Positions 17,999 to 26,302 of a stretch of DNA of 64,000 nucleotides are shown here, one piece after another; within the stretch, counting starts at the first letter, position 1; every line of letters starts with the position of its first letter. A program made the position numbers and the translations under genes. Origin of the DNA: Pandoraea terrae (GTDB lineage: Bacteria; Pseudomonadota; Gammaproteobacteria; Burkholderiales; Burkholderiaceae); NCBI RefSeq assembly GCF_902459695.1, contig NZ_CABPRZ010000002.1, positions 248,001 to 312,000 of the forward strand. Reading direction: 5' to 3'. Below the pieces are notes generated by a model, which made no database searches, was not told where the DNA came from, and was given only the letters and a program-made list of their open reading frames with translations.

Positions 17999-19072
17999 TT
18001 AGCGGGTAAGCAGCGTGGCGCGGGCGTGATCCCACGCGAGCCCGACCGTCTCACCGACGCGCGGCGACAGATTGCGGGGACAGCGGACCGTAAAATCGAC
18101 GTCGGCGGCAGCGCCGTTGTCATTGCCTAGCGACACGATGGCGCGCGTATCGCTGCCGACGAATACCACTTCCCGGATCGTGCCCGCGAGCGCACCGTCG
18201 GCGGGGGCCGTCAGACGCGCGGCTTCCGGGCGCACCAACAGGCAAGCTTGCCCGCTGGCCGGAAGGTCGGCCGACGGCGCAACCGGTACGAGACGGTTGC
18301 CGATACGCAGCGCCGCGCGGCCGTCGGGCAAGGTTTTTACCAGCCCGTCGAGCAGATTCGAGTGGCCGAGGAAGTCGGCGGCGAAGCGCGTGGCGGGCCG
18401 GTCATACAGTTCCGCGGGCGTGCCAATCTGCTCGATGCGCGCCTGGTTCATCAGGCAGATCCGATCCGACAGCGTGAGCGCTTCGTCCTGATCGTGGGTC
18501 ACGTAGATGAACGTCGCGCCGAGTTCCTGATGCAGCCGGCGGATTTCCAGCTGCATGTGTTCGCGCAGTTTTTTGTCGAGCGCACCGAGCGGTTCGTCGA
18601 GCAGGATGATCGACGGACGAAACGCGAAGCAGCGGGCCAGCGCGATACGCTGCTGCTGGCCGCCGGAGAGTTCCGTGGGGAACCGCTGCCCGAACGCCTG
18701 CATCTTGACCATGGCGAGCGCCGCATCGACCGCGCCGCCCAACTCAGCCTTCGGCAGACGCCGCATGCGCAACCCGTAGGCGACGTTGTCCCACACCGTC
18801 ATGTGCGGAAACAGCGCGTAGCTCTGGAACACCATGCCGATGCCCCGTTTGCCGGGGGCCTCTTGCGTGGCTTCTCGGCCGTCGATAAAGAGTTGGCCGG
18901 CGCTGGGCTCGACCAGCCCGGCAATCATTTGCAGCAGCGTGGTCTTGCCCGAACCGGAGGGTCCCAGCAGCGTCAGGAATTCTCCGGCGGCCACCCGCAG
19001 ATCGGTCGGCAGCAGCGCCGGCGTTTCACGGTAGGTCTTGGCGAGGCCGACGGTCTCGAGTTTGGCGGTCAT
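17999..19072 (-). CDS. PotA-type ABC importer ATPase
   Basis: A 357-residue ATP-binding subunit that powers the adjacent permease at the inner face of the membrane. Residues 37-44 are Walker A GPSGSGKT; the Q-loop is VFQSYALF, the signature LSGGQQQRIALAR, Walker B IILLDEPLGALD, and the switch His is in VTHDQ. The C-terminal 100 residues form a TOBE domain, as in PotA, UgpC and FbpC. I chose the ATG at 19072, which puts the start where PotA proteins begin; the frame runs 28 codons further upstream with no conserved content. It lies 23 bp after the stop of the periplasmic binding protein gene. Confidence 0.95.
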   Translation of the reverse strand: MTAKLETVGLAKTYRETPALLPTDLRVAAGEFLTLLGPSGSGKTTLLQMIAGLVEPSAGQLFIDGREATQEAPGKRGIGMVFQSYALFPHMTVWDNVAYGLRMRRLPKAELGGAVDAALAMVKMQAFGQRFPTELSGGQQQRIALARCFAFRPSIILLDEPLGALDKKLREHMQLEIRRLHQELGATFIYVTHDQDEALTLSDRICLMNQARIEQIGTPAELYDRPATRFAADFLGHSNLLDGLVKTLPDGRAALRIGNRLVPVAPSADLPASGQACLLVRPEAARLTAPADGALAGTIREVVFVGSDTRAIVSLGNDNGAAADVDFTVRCPRNLSPRVGETVGLAWDHARATLLTR

Positions 19073-19095
19073 GATGGCGTCTACGGCAAGAGAAC

Positions 19096-20169
19096 TTACG
19101 ACAGGATCCACGCGTTGAAGCGCTCGGTCGCGGCGGCGCGATGCTCGGCCCACCATTGCGGGCTCGGCAGGCGCATATTCTTCAGGTTGTCCGGGGCGGT
19201 CGGCAGGATCGGCGCGCGCTTGGGCACAATCGAATCAAACGCCTTGAGGTTCGTCGGACCGTAGGCCAGATCCGTCGTGATCAATGCCTGGCGCTTTGCA
19301 TCGCCGCAAAAGCGCACGAACTGCTTCGCGAACTCGGCGCGCGGCGTGCCCTTGGGGATGCCCCAGCCTTCGATCGAATAGAGTCCTTCGTTCCAGACGA
19401 TCGACACCGGCGCGCCGTTATCGATCGCGGCCTGGGCGCGGCCGTTCCACGTCGACATCATGTCCACGTCGCCGCTCTGGATCGCCTGCATCGCTTGTGC
19501 GCCGGACGTCCACCACAGATTCACGTGCGGCTTGATGCGATCGAGGCTCTTGAAGGCGCGGTCGAGATCGAGCGGATACAGCTTGTCGATCGGCACACCG
19601 TCGGCAAGCAGCGCCTGCTCCAGCGTATCGATCGGACTGCGGCGCAACGAGCGGCGGCCCGGATACTTCTTGACATCCCAGAAATCGGCCCATGATTTCG
19701 GGCCGCCTTTCGCGAACTTGTCGGTCCGGTAGGCAAGCACGGTCGAATACACATCGACGCCGAGCCAGTCGGGCGTGACCGCTTGCGGCATCACGCCGGG
19801 GAAGTCCGTGGCTTTGAGGCCGATCGGTTCGAGGAAACCTTTGGATTCCAGAAACGGAATATCGGCGGACAACGTGAGCGTGGTGACGTCCCACACGTAA
19901 TTGCGCGTCTGCACCATGGCGGCGAACTGGGCGACCGGTTGCGCGTCGCGTGCGACGTTGACGACCTTGATGCCCGTGGCCTTCTCGAACGGGTCGTAGA
20001 AGGCGGCGCGGTATGCGGTCGTGTAGGGACCGCCGGGGTCGGACACCACGAGTTGCCTGGCTTGGGCATGTGCCGCGCGCGGCAGCGTGGCGGGTAGTGC
20101 AGCGGCGGCGGCAAACGCGCCGGCGGCTTGAAGCAGGCGGCGGCGGGTCGGGTTGCGCGGTTCGGACAT
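19096..20169 (-). CDS. PotD-type periplasmic substrate-binding protein with Tat-like signal
   Basis: A 357-residue extracytoplasmic solute receptor of the spermidine/putrescine family. The leader TRRRLLQAAGAFAAAAALP is a twin-arginine-type signal ending at AHA-QA near residue 37. The mature part starts RQLVVSDPGGPY and has the family's DVTTLTLSADIPFLESKG, YRTDKFAKGGPKSWADFWD and SGDVDMMSTWNGRA segments. The ATG at 20169 is supported by GGAG 7 bases upstream; the open frame continues upstream without homology. A Tat leader suggests folding before export. Relatives bind polyamines, opines or related amines and acids; the ligand is not deducible. Confidence 0.93.
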   Translation of the reverse strand: MSEPRNPTRRRLLQAAGAFAAAAALPATLPRAAHAQARQLVVSDPGGPYTTAYRAAFYDPFEKATGIKVVNVARDAQPVAQFAAMVQTRNYVWDVTTLTLSADIPFLESKGFLEPIGLKATDFPGVMPQAVTPDWLGVDVYSTVLAYRTDKFAKGGPKSWADFWDVKKYPGRRSLRRSPIDTLEQALLADGVPIDKLYPLDLDRAFKSLDRIKPHVNLWWTSGAQAMQAIQSGDVDMMSTWNGRAQAAIDNGAPVSIVWNEGLYSIEGWGIPKGTPRAEFAKQFVRFCGDAKRQALITTDLAYGPTNLKAFDSIVPKRAPILPTAPDNLKNMRLPSPQWWAEHRAAATERFNAWILS

Positions 20170-20246
20170 GAGGGTCTCCGGAGCGTGGGGCGAAGATACG
20201 CGTGGAACGTGAGGCGTGGGCGGCGCGGGAATGCGCCGACCTCCGA

Positions 20247-21044
20247 TCACTGCTTGGCGCGTTTTGCGAAGAACGCTTCCATCATGCGGGCCGGTTCGCC
20301 CGAGTCGTACGACTCGCGCTGGATCCGCATGCCGGCTTCGATCGCATCCCGGAACGTGCCTTCGGTCATTTCGCGGAAGCGTTGCTTGTCGAGGCGCATG
20401 GCCACCGGCGGCTTGGTCGCCAGTTCCGTGGCGATCTCGACGGCCTTGTCGAATACCTGGTGTTCCGGCACCAGATGATGGATCAGGCCGATTCGATAGC
20501 ACTCGTCGGCGTCCATCAACCGTCCGGTCAGCGTGAGTTCAATGGTGCGCGACATGCCGAGCATGTGATTCATGATCCACGGGCCGGTAGTGCTGGCGAT
20601 GCCGGCGTTGATCTCCGGCTGGCCCATGCGCACGCCCGGGTGGCCGACGCGAATGTCGCCGAGCAGCGCGACCTGGAACGCCGAGCCGGCGGCGGTACCG
20701 TTGAGCGCCATCACCAGCGGCTTCTTCAGGCCCCGCAGCACGGCATAGTAATGCTCCCAGCCCTTGATCCACGACACGGCCTTCTCGCCGTCGAAGTCAT
20801 GCGCTTCGCCAAGGTCCTGCCCGGCCGAGAATGCACGGCCGGCGCCGGTCATGATGATCGCGGATACGGCGTCATCGGCGTCGAAGCGCTGCAACGTGTC
20901 GATGATCTGTTCGCGCATGGCGATGGTCCACGCATTCAGGCTCGCGGGACGGTTCAGTGTGATGACGCCCACCGGGCCGACGTGTTTGACGAGGATGTCC
21001 TGGCTCATTTGGGTAACGATTTCCTTTGCAGTTGCGTTGCTCAT
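20247..21044 (-). CDS. Enoyl-CoA hydratase/isomerase-family protein (crotonase fold), first Glu replaced
   Basis: A 265-residue crotonase. It has the oxyanion-hole segments GRAFSAGQDL (about 70-78) and NGTAAGSAFQVAL (115-127), and GQPEINAG (141-148). In true enoyl-CoA hydratase two Glu residues activate water. Here the first position is Gln (Q124), while the second is kept (E144). It may therefore catalyse another crotonase reaction such as isomerisation, dehydration or hydrolysis. It is the first gene of the ABC importer / CoA ligase cassette, 77 bp before the binding protein. ATG 21044 has only a weak site; ATG 21008 is an alternative start. A small inverted repeat abuts the start. Confidence 0.88.
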   Translation of the reverse strand: MSNATAKEIVTQMSQDILVKHVGPVGVITLNRPASLNAWTIAMREQIIDTLQRFDADDAVSAIIMTGAGRAFSAGQDLGEAHDFDGEKAVSWIKGWEHYYAVLRGLKKPLVMALNGTAAGSAFQVALLGDIRVGHPGVRMGQPEINAGIASTTGPWIMNHMLGMSRTIELTLTGRLMDADECYRIGLIHHLVPEHQVFDKAVEIATELATKPPVAMRLDKQRFREMTEGTFRDAIEAGMRIQRESYDSGEPARMMEAFFAKRAKQ

Positions 21045-21045
21045 T

Positions 21046-21066
21046 AGTTATCTCACTGTAATAACT
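21046..21066. promoter_or_regulatory. Inverted repeat ahead of the crotonase-ABC cassette
   Basis: AGTTAT (21046-21051), 9 bases, ATAACT (21061-21066) form a perfect 6-bp dyad right before the cassette's first ATG. A third TAACT half-site is at 21073-21077. The stretch is AT-rich against a GC-rich background. It is a candidate site for the cassette's IclR regulator; this is inference. Confidence 0.4.
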
Positions 21067-21263
21067 ATTATTTAACTGCAATATAGACGCATCAAAAAGA
21101 TGGCGCAAGACCGATCGCGTCAGGGTTTACGCGATCGGGTTGCACCTATTGAGGAGGAGAGCGCGCTTGGCGCCGAGGGGGAATGATGGACGCACGCCGA
21201 GCGTCGTACGCGGCAGCGGTAGTACCTTTTGTTGCGCAGCAGTACCTGATGCGCCTGATGCGC

Positions 21264-21686
21264 CTATCGCGGCGTCTGCCGGCGAATCCGGTTGATAGCC
21301 TGGAGTTGGGCGACGGCCTCGGCGAGCTCGACTTGCGCCTTGGCGTAATCGATATTGCCGGACTGATTCGCGAGCCGCTCCATGGCTGCCTCCCGCGCTG
21401 CCGCGGCGCGCGCCTCGTCGAGGTTCTCCGCGCGAATGGCGGTATCGGCGAGCACTGTCACCAGATGCGGCTGGATTTCGACGAACCCCCCGGCAATGTA
21501 GAGAAACGTCTCCGTGCCGTCTTCTGCCTCGATCCGGACCGTTCCGGGCCGCATCGACGTCAATAACGGCGTGTGCCCCGGCAAAATGCCCAGTTCGCCG
21601 GCGGCGCCCGGCACGGCGACAAAACGCGCTTCGCCCGAGTAAATCGAGGTTTCCGTGCTGACGACGTTGACGTGAATCAAAGCCAT
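21264..21686 (-). CDS. atpC: Solitary F1 ATP synthase epsilon subunit
   Basis: A 140-residue epsilon subunit with the usual two parts. The N-terminal beta-sandwich reads [20 protein letters not shown], then [18 protein letters not shown]. The C-terminal helical hairpin is rich in Ala, Glu and Arg ([20 protein letters not shown]). Epsilon sits on the rotor and restrains ATP hydrolysis. Normally atpC is the last gene of the atp operon after atpD. Here neither atpD nor any other ATP synthase gene is nearby on either side, so this is a free-standing copy. The ATG at 21686 matches the family start; the frame extends 22 codons further without homology. Confidence 0.93.
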   Translation of the reverse strand: MALIHVNVVSTETSIYSGEARFVAVPGAAGELGILPGHTPLLTSMRPGTVRIEAEDGTETFLYIAGGFVEIQPHLVTVLADTAIRAENLDEARAAAAREAAMERLANQSGNIDYAKAQVELAEAVAQLQAINRIRRQTPR

Positions 21687-22195
21687 GAATCGTGTGTCCC
21701 GGGGAGAGGATACGGATACTGTACTCGATCGAAACCCGGTTGCGGCGGCCACGACGACAAATACTGCATGTGGCCCGAGCGGCAGTCACGATGCCGATCA
21801 GGCGTGATGTCAGGACATGCAGCTCACGTCGGACGGCGCAAGGACGTCCTGCGCATCACGCATGTGCGCCTGCTTCAGCCGACACCGTGGATACCGAACT
21901 ATTCGTCTACGCGCCATCCATCGATGGTCAGGCGTTCGAAACGTTTTTATCTTGATTCATGAGAAAACGCCAAGACCGCCACGCAACCCTATGATTTTAT
22001 TTATTTTTTACGCGCCCAATTTCCGCATGGCGTACGCGATGAGGTGGCAAAACGCTTCCGTTATCAACCACACGGCGCAATATTTCATCTATTTATTAGC
22101 AAAACGAAACATTATGTTACGAATCTTGCGTTGCCTTTACGGAGACGCCTTCTTAGGCTCAGGTAACCCCGGCGTTGCGCCGACAGGAGACGACA
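21687..22195. other. AT-rich intergenic region before the autotransporter
   Basis: About 509 bases with no convincing gene. From roughly 21940 to 22110 the sequence is clearly AT-richer than its surroundings (for example TTTTATTTATTTTTTACG near 22003). Short frames here lack family resemblance. An AGGAGA ribosome site at 22186 serves the autotransporter. The base composition suggests transferred or weakly constrained DNA, probably holding the autotransporter promoter. Confidence 0.6.
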
Positions 22196-24883
22196 ATGCA
22201 CCAGAGCCAGCGACGTTCCCGCAGCCGATCCGCCGTGCCTTCACGTCTTTCCCCCCTCCTCGTTGCACTGGGATTCCTGCCCGCCGCCTCTGCCTTCGCG
22301 ACTTGCACCACCACTGCGCCGCCGTCCAACACCACAGTCACCTGCAGCGGCACCTCGACCACGCCGGTCGTCGCGCAACCCGGCAGTACGAACGTCACCG
22401 TCCAGGCCACTGCCGGCGGAACCGTCAGCACCGTACACACTACCGATGCCGATGCGGTCGCGTTGCGCGTGGATTCCGCCAGCACCATCGTCAATGCCGG
22501 CACGATCTCGGTATCCGGCACGGTCGGCTCGGGCCTTCATCGCGGCGCCGGCATGTTGGGCTTCAACGACGGCAACCAACTCACCAACACGAGCACGGGG
22601 ATCATCAACACGACCGGTGGGTTTAACGACGGCATGGCGATCAATGGAAACAATGGCACGCTGACGAACGCGGGCGCCATCACGACCAACGGTACGCAAG
22701 CTTACGGGATGGCGGCGGAATGGGGTCAGTCCGCCAGCCCGAATGCCGACAACAATACGTTCACGAATACCGGTTCGGTCACGACCCACGGCGCTGCCGC
22801 GCGCGCGATCAGCGTGGTCGGCGGGCACGGCACCGTCAACAATAGCGGGACGCTGCTGGCGACAGGCAGCGGAACTGCCTACACCGTTTATATGCAGGGC
22901 AATGCGTCTTTGCTCAACAACAGCGGTCACATCGAGGCGACCGGCACCGGCGCCGATGCGGTCGTCGTCAATTCGCTCGGCACCACCTTCACCGCCACGG
23001 TCAATAACATGACCGGCGGCGAAATCGTCAGCCGCCAACGGTTTGGCATCCGCACGACCAATGGCATTTCCACGATCACCAATGCCGGGTTGGTACAAAG
23101 CGATGCGGGTACCGCCATCGCGATGGGCACGCTGGGCCACAATACCCTGATCCTGCAAACCGGCTCCCGGATTGTCGGCAGCGCCGACGGCGGCAACATG
23201 ACCAACAGCCAGCTGATCCTGCAAGGCACCGGGGTCGCCGACAGCCCGTTCAGCAACTTCGGCAAGCTGCTTGCCCAGGGCACCGACTGGACTTGGGCCG
23301 GCAGCGGCACATTCAACACCGTGCAGGTGCAGAACGGCCGGTTCAATCTTACGGGCACGATCGGCGGCACGACATCGGTTGCCGCCGGCACCGAACTTGC
23401 CGGGACCGGGACGTTGACGGGCGACCTGACCAACGCCGGCACCGTGCACCCCGGCGCGGGCAATGCCACGGGGGCGCTCACCGTCGTCGGCAACTACGTC
23501 GGGCAAAACGGCACGCTCGCCATCGATTCGGCGCTCGGCAACGACAGCGCCCCGGTCAGCCCCCTGGTGCTGAGCACCGGCGCGGCCAGCGGCAACACCA
23601 CCGTCTCCGTGCGTAATCTCGGCGGCGCGGGCGACTTGACGACCGCGGACGGGATTCCTGTCGTGAGAGCCGTCAACGGTGCCACGACCGCCGCGGGCGC
23701 ATTCGCGCTCGGCTCGCGTGTCAGTGCCGGCGCATATACGTACTTCCTGTATCGGGGCGGCGTCAGCGCGGGCACGGCCGACAGTTGGTATCTCCGGTCG
23801 AGCGTGGCCGCCGCACCGCTTGCGGCGTTTGCTGCGTCTGCTGCGCCCGGCGTGCCGACCATTGCGCCGCAAGCCGCACCCGGCACGCCGCCATTGCCGA
23901 CGCCGGACCCCGGCGACGATCCTGTCCCGACCTATCGCGTCGAAGTGCCAATTTACTCCGCCATGCCGGTCCTCGCGCGTGCCGTCGGCATTGCGCAACT
24001 CGGCACGTTTCACGAACGCCAGGGGCAGCAAGGACTCCTTGACGAACAAGGCCGGCTGCCCGCCGCCTGGGGCCGCGTCTGGGGTCAAGCCTCACAGTTG
24101 CGCGCAACGGGAACGGTCACGCCGCAGTTCGACGGCACGCTTGGCGGCGTGCAAGTCGGTCACGATCTGTTCGCGAGCACCAACGAAAGCGGCCATCGCG
24201 ATCACATCGGCGTGCTGGCCGGCTGGACCGGGGCCCACGGCGACATCACTGGCTTCGCACTCGGCTGGCACGACACGGCCGCCGGCAGCCTCGGCGTCGA
24301 CGCTTACAGTGCCGGGCTGTATTGGACCCACATTCTGCCTGCCGGCGCGTACACCGACATGGTGTTGATGGGCACGTCGATGCAGTTTTCGCCGAAATCG
24401 GCCAGCGGCATCAATACGTCGACGCGCGGCAAATCGTTCACCGCCTCCCTCGAGACCGGATGGCCGCTCGCCATCGCGCCAAATCTCAGCCTCGAACCCC
24501 AGGCGCAGGTGATCTGGCAACGCCAGTCGATCAACGATTTCGACGACGGCATTTCGACGGTCGGATTTTCCAACGGCAACAGCGGCCTGGCCCGGATTGG
24601 CGCACGCCTCGAAGCCAATCTCGACGGTCCGCGCGGACTTTTGCGCCCCTATCTGCTCGTCAATCTGCTGCACAGCTTCGGCGCGGCCGGCAGCGTACTG
24701 TTCGGCGGCGTCACGCCGATCACGACCGGCACGTCGAGCACCGCTGCACAGTTCGGCGTCGGCATGGCGGGACGCGTCGGCAAATCGGCAAGCGTCTACG
24801 CAACCGTGGCTTACCTCACGCAACTGGACGCGACGCGCCAACAAACCATCTCTGGCACAATCGGACTTCGCTGGTCGTGGTAG
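22196..24883 (+). CDS. Type Va autotransporter with beta-helical passenger
   Basis: An 895-residue secreted/outer-membrane protein. A basic N-terminus and hydrophobic core end at a likely signal-peptidase site (SAFA-TC). The passenger (about 35-560) consists of short Asn/Thr/Gly-rich beta-helix turns such as LTNAGAITTNGT, FTNTGSVTTHG and VNNSGTLLATGSG, and ends with the AGTELAGTGTLTGDLTNAG type seen before translocator domains. A Pro-rich hinge (TPPLPTPDPGDDP) precedes a barrel of about 280 residues starting WGRVWGQ and ending GLRWSW, with an aromatic C-terminus. The start at 22196 has AGGAGA 5 bases upstream. No protease or esterase motif is visible in the passenger, so adhesion or aggregation is the default guess. 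It has no partner genes. Confidence 0.92.
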   Translation: MHQSQRRSRSRSAVPSRLSPLLVALGFLPAASAFATCTTTAPPSNTTVTCSGTSTTPVVAQPGSTNVTVQATAGGTVSTVHTTDADAVALRVDSASTIVNAGTISVSGTVGSGLHRGAGMLGFNDGNQLTNTSTGIINTTGGFNDGMAINGNNGTLTNAGAITTNGTQAYGMAAEWGQSASPNADNNTFTNTGSVTTHGAAARAISVVGGHGTVNNSGTLLATGSGTAYTVYMQGNASLLNNSGHIEATGTGADAVVVNSLGTTFTATVNNMTGGEIVSRQRFGIRTTNGISTITNAGLVQSDAGTAIAMGTLGHNTLILQTGSRIVGSADGGNMTNSQLILQGTGVADSPFSNFGKLLAQGTDWTWAGSGTFNTVQVQNGRFNLTGTIGGTTSVAAGTELAGTGTLTGDLTNAGTVHPGAGNATGALTVVGNYVGQNGTLAIDSALGNDSAPVSPLVLSTGAASGNTTVSVRNLGGAGDLTTADGIPVVRAVNGATTAAGAFALGSRVSAGAYTYFLYRGGVSAGTADSWYLRSSVAAAPLAAFAASAAPGVPTIAPQAAPGTPPLPTPDPGDDPVPTYRVEVPIYSAMPVLARAVGIAQLGTFHERQGQQGLLDEQGRLPAAWGRVWGQASQLRATGTVTPQFDGTLGGVQVGHDLFASTNESGHRDHIGVLAGWTGAHGDITGFALGWHDTAAGSLGVDAYSAGLYWTHILPAGAYTDMVLMGTSMQFSPKSASGINTSTRGKSFTASLETGWPLAIAPNLSLEPQAQVIWQRQSINDFDDGISTVGFSNGNSGLARIGARLEANLDGPRGLLRPYLLVNLLHSFGAAGSVLFGGVTPITTGTSSTAAQFGVGMAGRVGKSASVYATVAYLTQLDATRQQTISGTIGLRWSW

Positions 24884-24938
24884 CGTAACGTCCGTTCGAG
24901 GGCACGCGCGGCACGCCTGGCAAGACAAGGAGTCCGCG

Positions 24939-26300
24939 ATGCCCCAATTCGATGTCGACCTGTTCGTGATCGGCGCCGGCTCGGGCGGTGTGCGCGCTGC
25001 GCGTATCGCCGCCCAATACGGCGCCAAGGTGAAAGTGGCAGAAGAGTACCGCGTCGGCGGCACCTGTGTGGTGCGCGGCTGCGTGCCGAAGAAGCTGCTG
25101 GTCTACGCAAGCCGCTATGCCGACGAATTCGAGGATGCCGCAGGCTTTGGCTGGCAGGCCGGCACGCCAACCTTCGACTGGAACACGCTGATCGCGCGCA
25201 AGGACAGCGAGATCGCGCGTCTCGAGAACGTTTATCGAACGAACCTGGCAAAAGCCGGCGCCGAACTGATTGAAGGCCGTGCTGTCGTCGAAGGCCCGCA
25301 CACGGTGGTGCTGCCGACCACCGGCGAGCGCATCACGGCGCGCGTGATCCTCATCGCCACGGGCGGACGCCCCGGCGATCAGCCTCACTTCGCCGGGCGC
25401 GAGCATGCGGTCTCGTCGAACGAGATGTTCCATCTCGAGCGCCGCCCTGCCCGCGCAACGATCATCGGCGGCGGCTATATCGCCGTCGAGTTTGCCGGCA
25501 TTCTTGCCGGACTGGGCACGCAGACGACACTCGTCTACCGTGGACCGCACCTGCTGCGCGGCTTCGACGACGACCTGCGCGAAGGTGTCGAAAAGGCCTA
25601 TCGCGACAAAGGCATCGAGGTCATTCTCAATCGCACTGTCGAGCGCGCCGACAAACATGGCGACATCCTTCACATCACCCTGTCCGACGGCAGTGCCCAC
25701 GAGACCGATCTGCTGATGTCCGCGGCCGGCCGCGTGCCCTACACCCAAGGGCTCGGACTCGCGGCATCGGGCGTGGCGTTGGGCGCAAAGGACGCCGTCA
25801 TCGTCGACGAATTCTCTCGCACCAACGTGCCGTCGATCTACGCCATCGGCGACGTGACGGACCGCGTCAACCTCACGCCGATGGCGATCCGCGAAGGCCA
25901 GGCATTTGCGGATTCCGTGTTTGGGGAACGTCCGACGCGCGTCGATCACACGCTGATCCCGACCGCCGTGTTCAGCACCCCCGAACTCGGCACGGTCGGA
26001 CTGACCGAAGCCGATGCCCGACGCGCGTACCCGGATCTTCAGGTCTATCGCGCCGAGTTCCGTCCGCTCAAGGCAACGCTTTCGGGCCGCGCCGAACGTG
26101 TGCTGATGAAGCTGCTGGTCGACGGTGCGACGGACAAGGTCGTCGGCGCGCACATGCTCGGCGAAAGCGCCGGCGAACAGGTGCAACTGCTCGGCGTGCT
26201 GCTCGCCATGGGCGCGACCAAGGCGGATTTCGACCGGACGCTGGCCGTGCATCCGACCGCCGCCGAGGAGTGGGTCACGATGCGCACGCCCGTGGCGTGA
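24939..26300 (+). CDS. gor: Glutathione-disulfide reductase
   Basis: A 453-residue FAD-dependent pyridine nucleotide disulfide oxidoreductase that regenerates glutathione with NADPH in the cytoplasm. It has the FAD-binding GAGSGG (residues 12-17), the redox pair C43-x4-C48 in GGTCVVRGCVPKK, and the NADPH-binding GGGYIAVEFAGILAGLG with the following Arg-rich VYRGPHLLRG. The second FAD segment is SIYAIGDVTDR, and the C-terminal catalytic His is in HPTAAEEWVT. The CVVRGCVPKK form separates it from lipoamide dehydrogenases (CLNxGCIPSK). ATG 24939 is fixed by AAGGAG 8 bases upstream. Its stop is 2 bp from the convergent symporter's stop. Confidence 0.96.
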   Translation: MPQFDVDLFVIGAGSGGVRAARIAAQYGAKVKVAEEYRVGGTCVVRGCVPKKLLVYASRYADEFEDAAGFGWQAGTPTFDWNTLIARKDSEIARLENVYRTNLAKAGAELIEGRAVVEGPHTVVLPTTGERITARVILIATGGRPGDQPHFAGREHAVSSNEMFHLERRPARATIIGGGYIAVEFAGILAGLGTQTTLVYRGPHLLRGFDDDLREGVEKAYRDKGIEVILNRTVERADKHGDILHITLSDGSAHETDLLMSAAGRVPYTQGLGLAASGVALGAKDAVIVDEFSRTNVPSIYAIGDVTDRVNLTPMAIREGQAFADSVFGERPTRVDHTLIPTAVFSTPELGTVGLTEADARRAYPDLQVYRAEFRPLKATLSGRAERVLMKLLVDGATDKVVGAHMLGESAGEQVQLLGVLLAMGATKADFDRTLAVHPTAAEEWVTMRTPVA

Positions 26301-26302
26301 CC

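Noticed and set aside
22241-24088. A 615-codon reverse-strand frame inside the autotransporter
   Set aside because: Complement of the repetitive Thr/Asn/Gly passenger; Arg/Asp-rich and without motifs.
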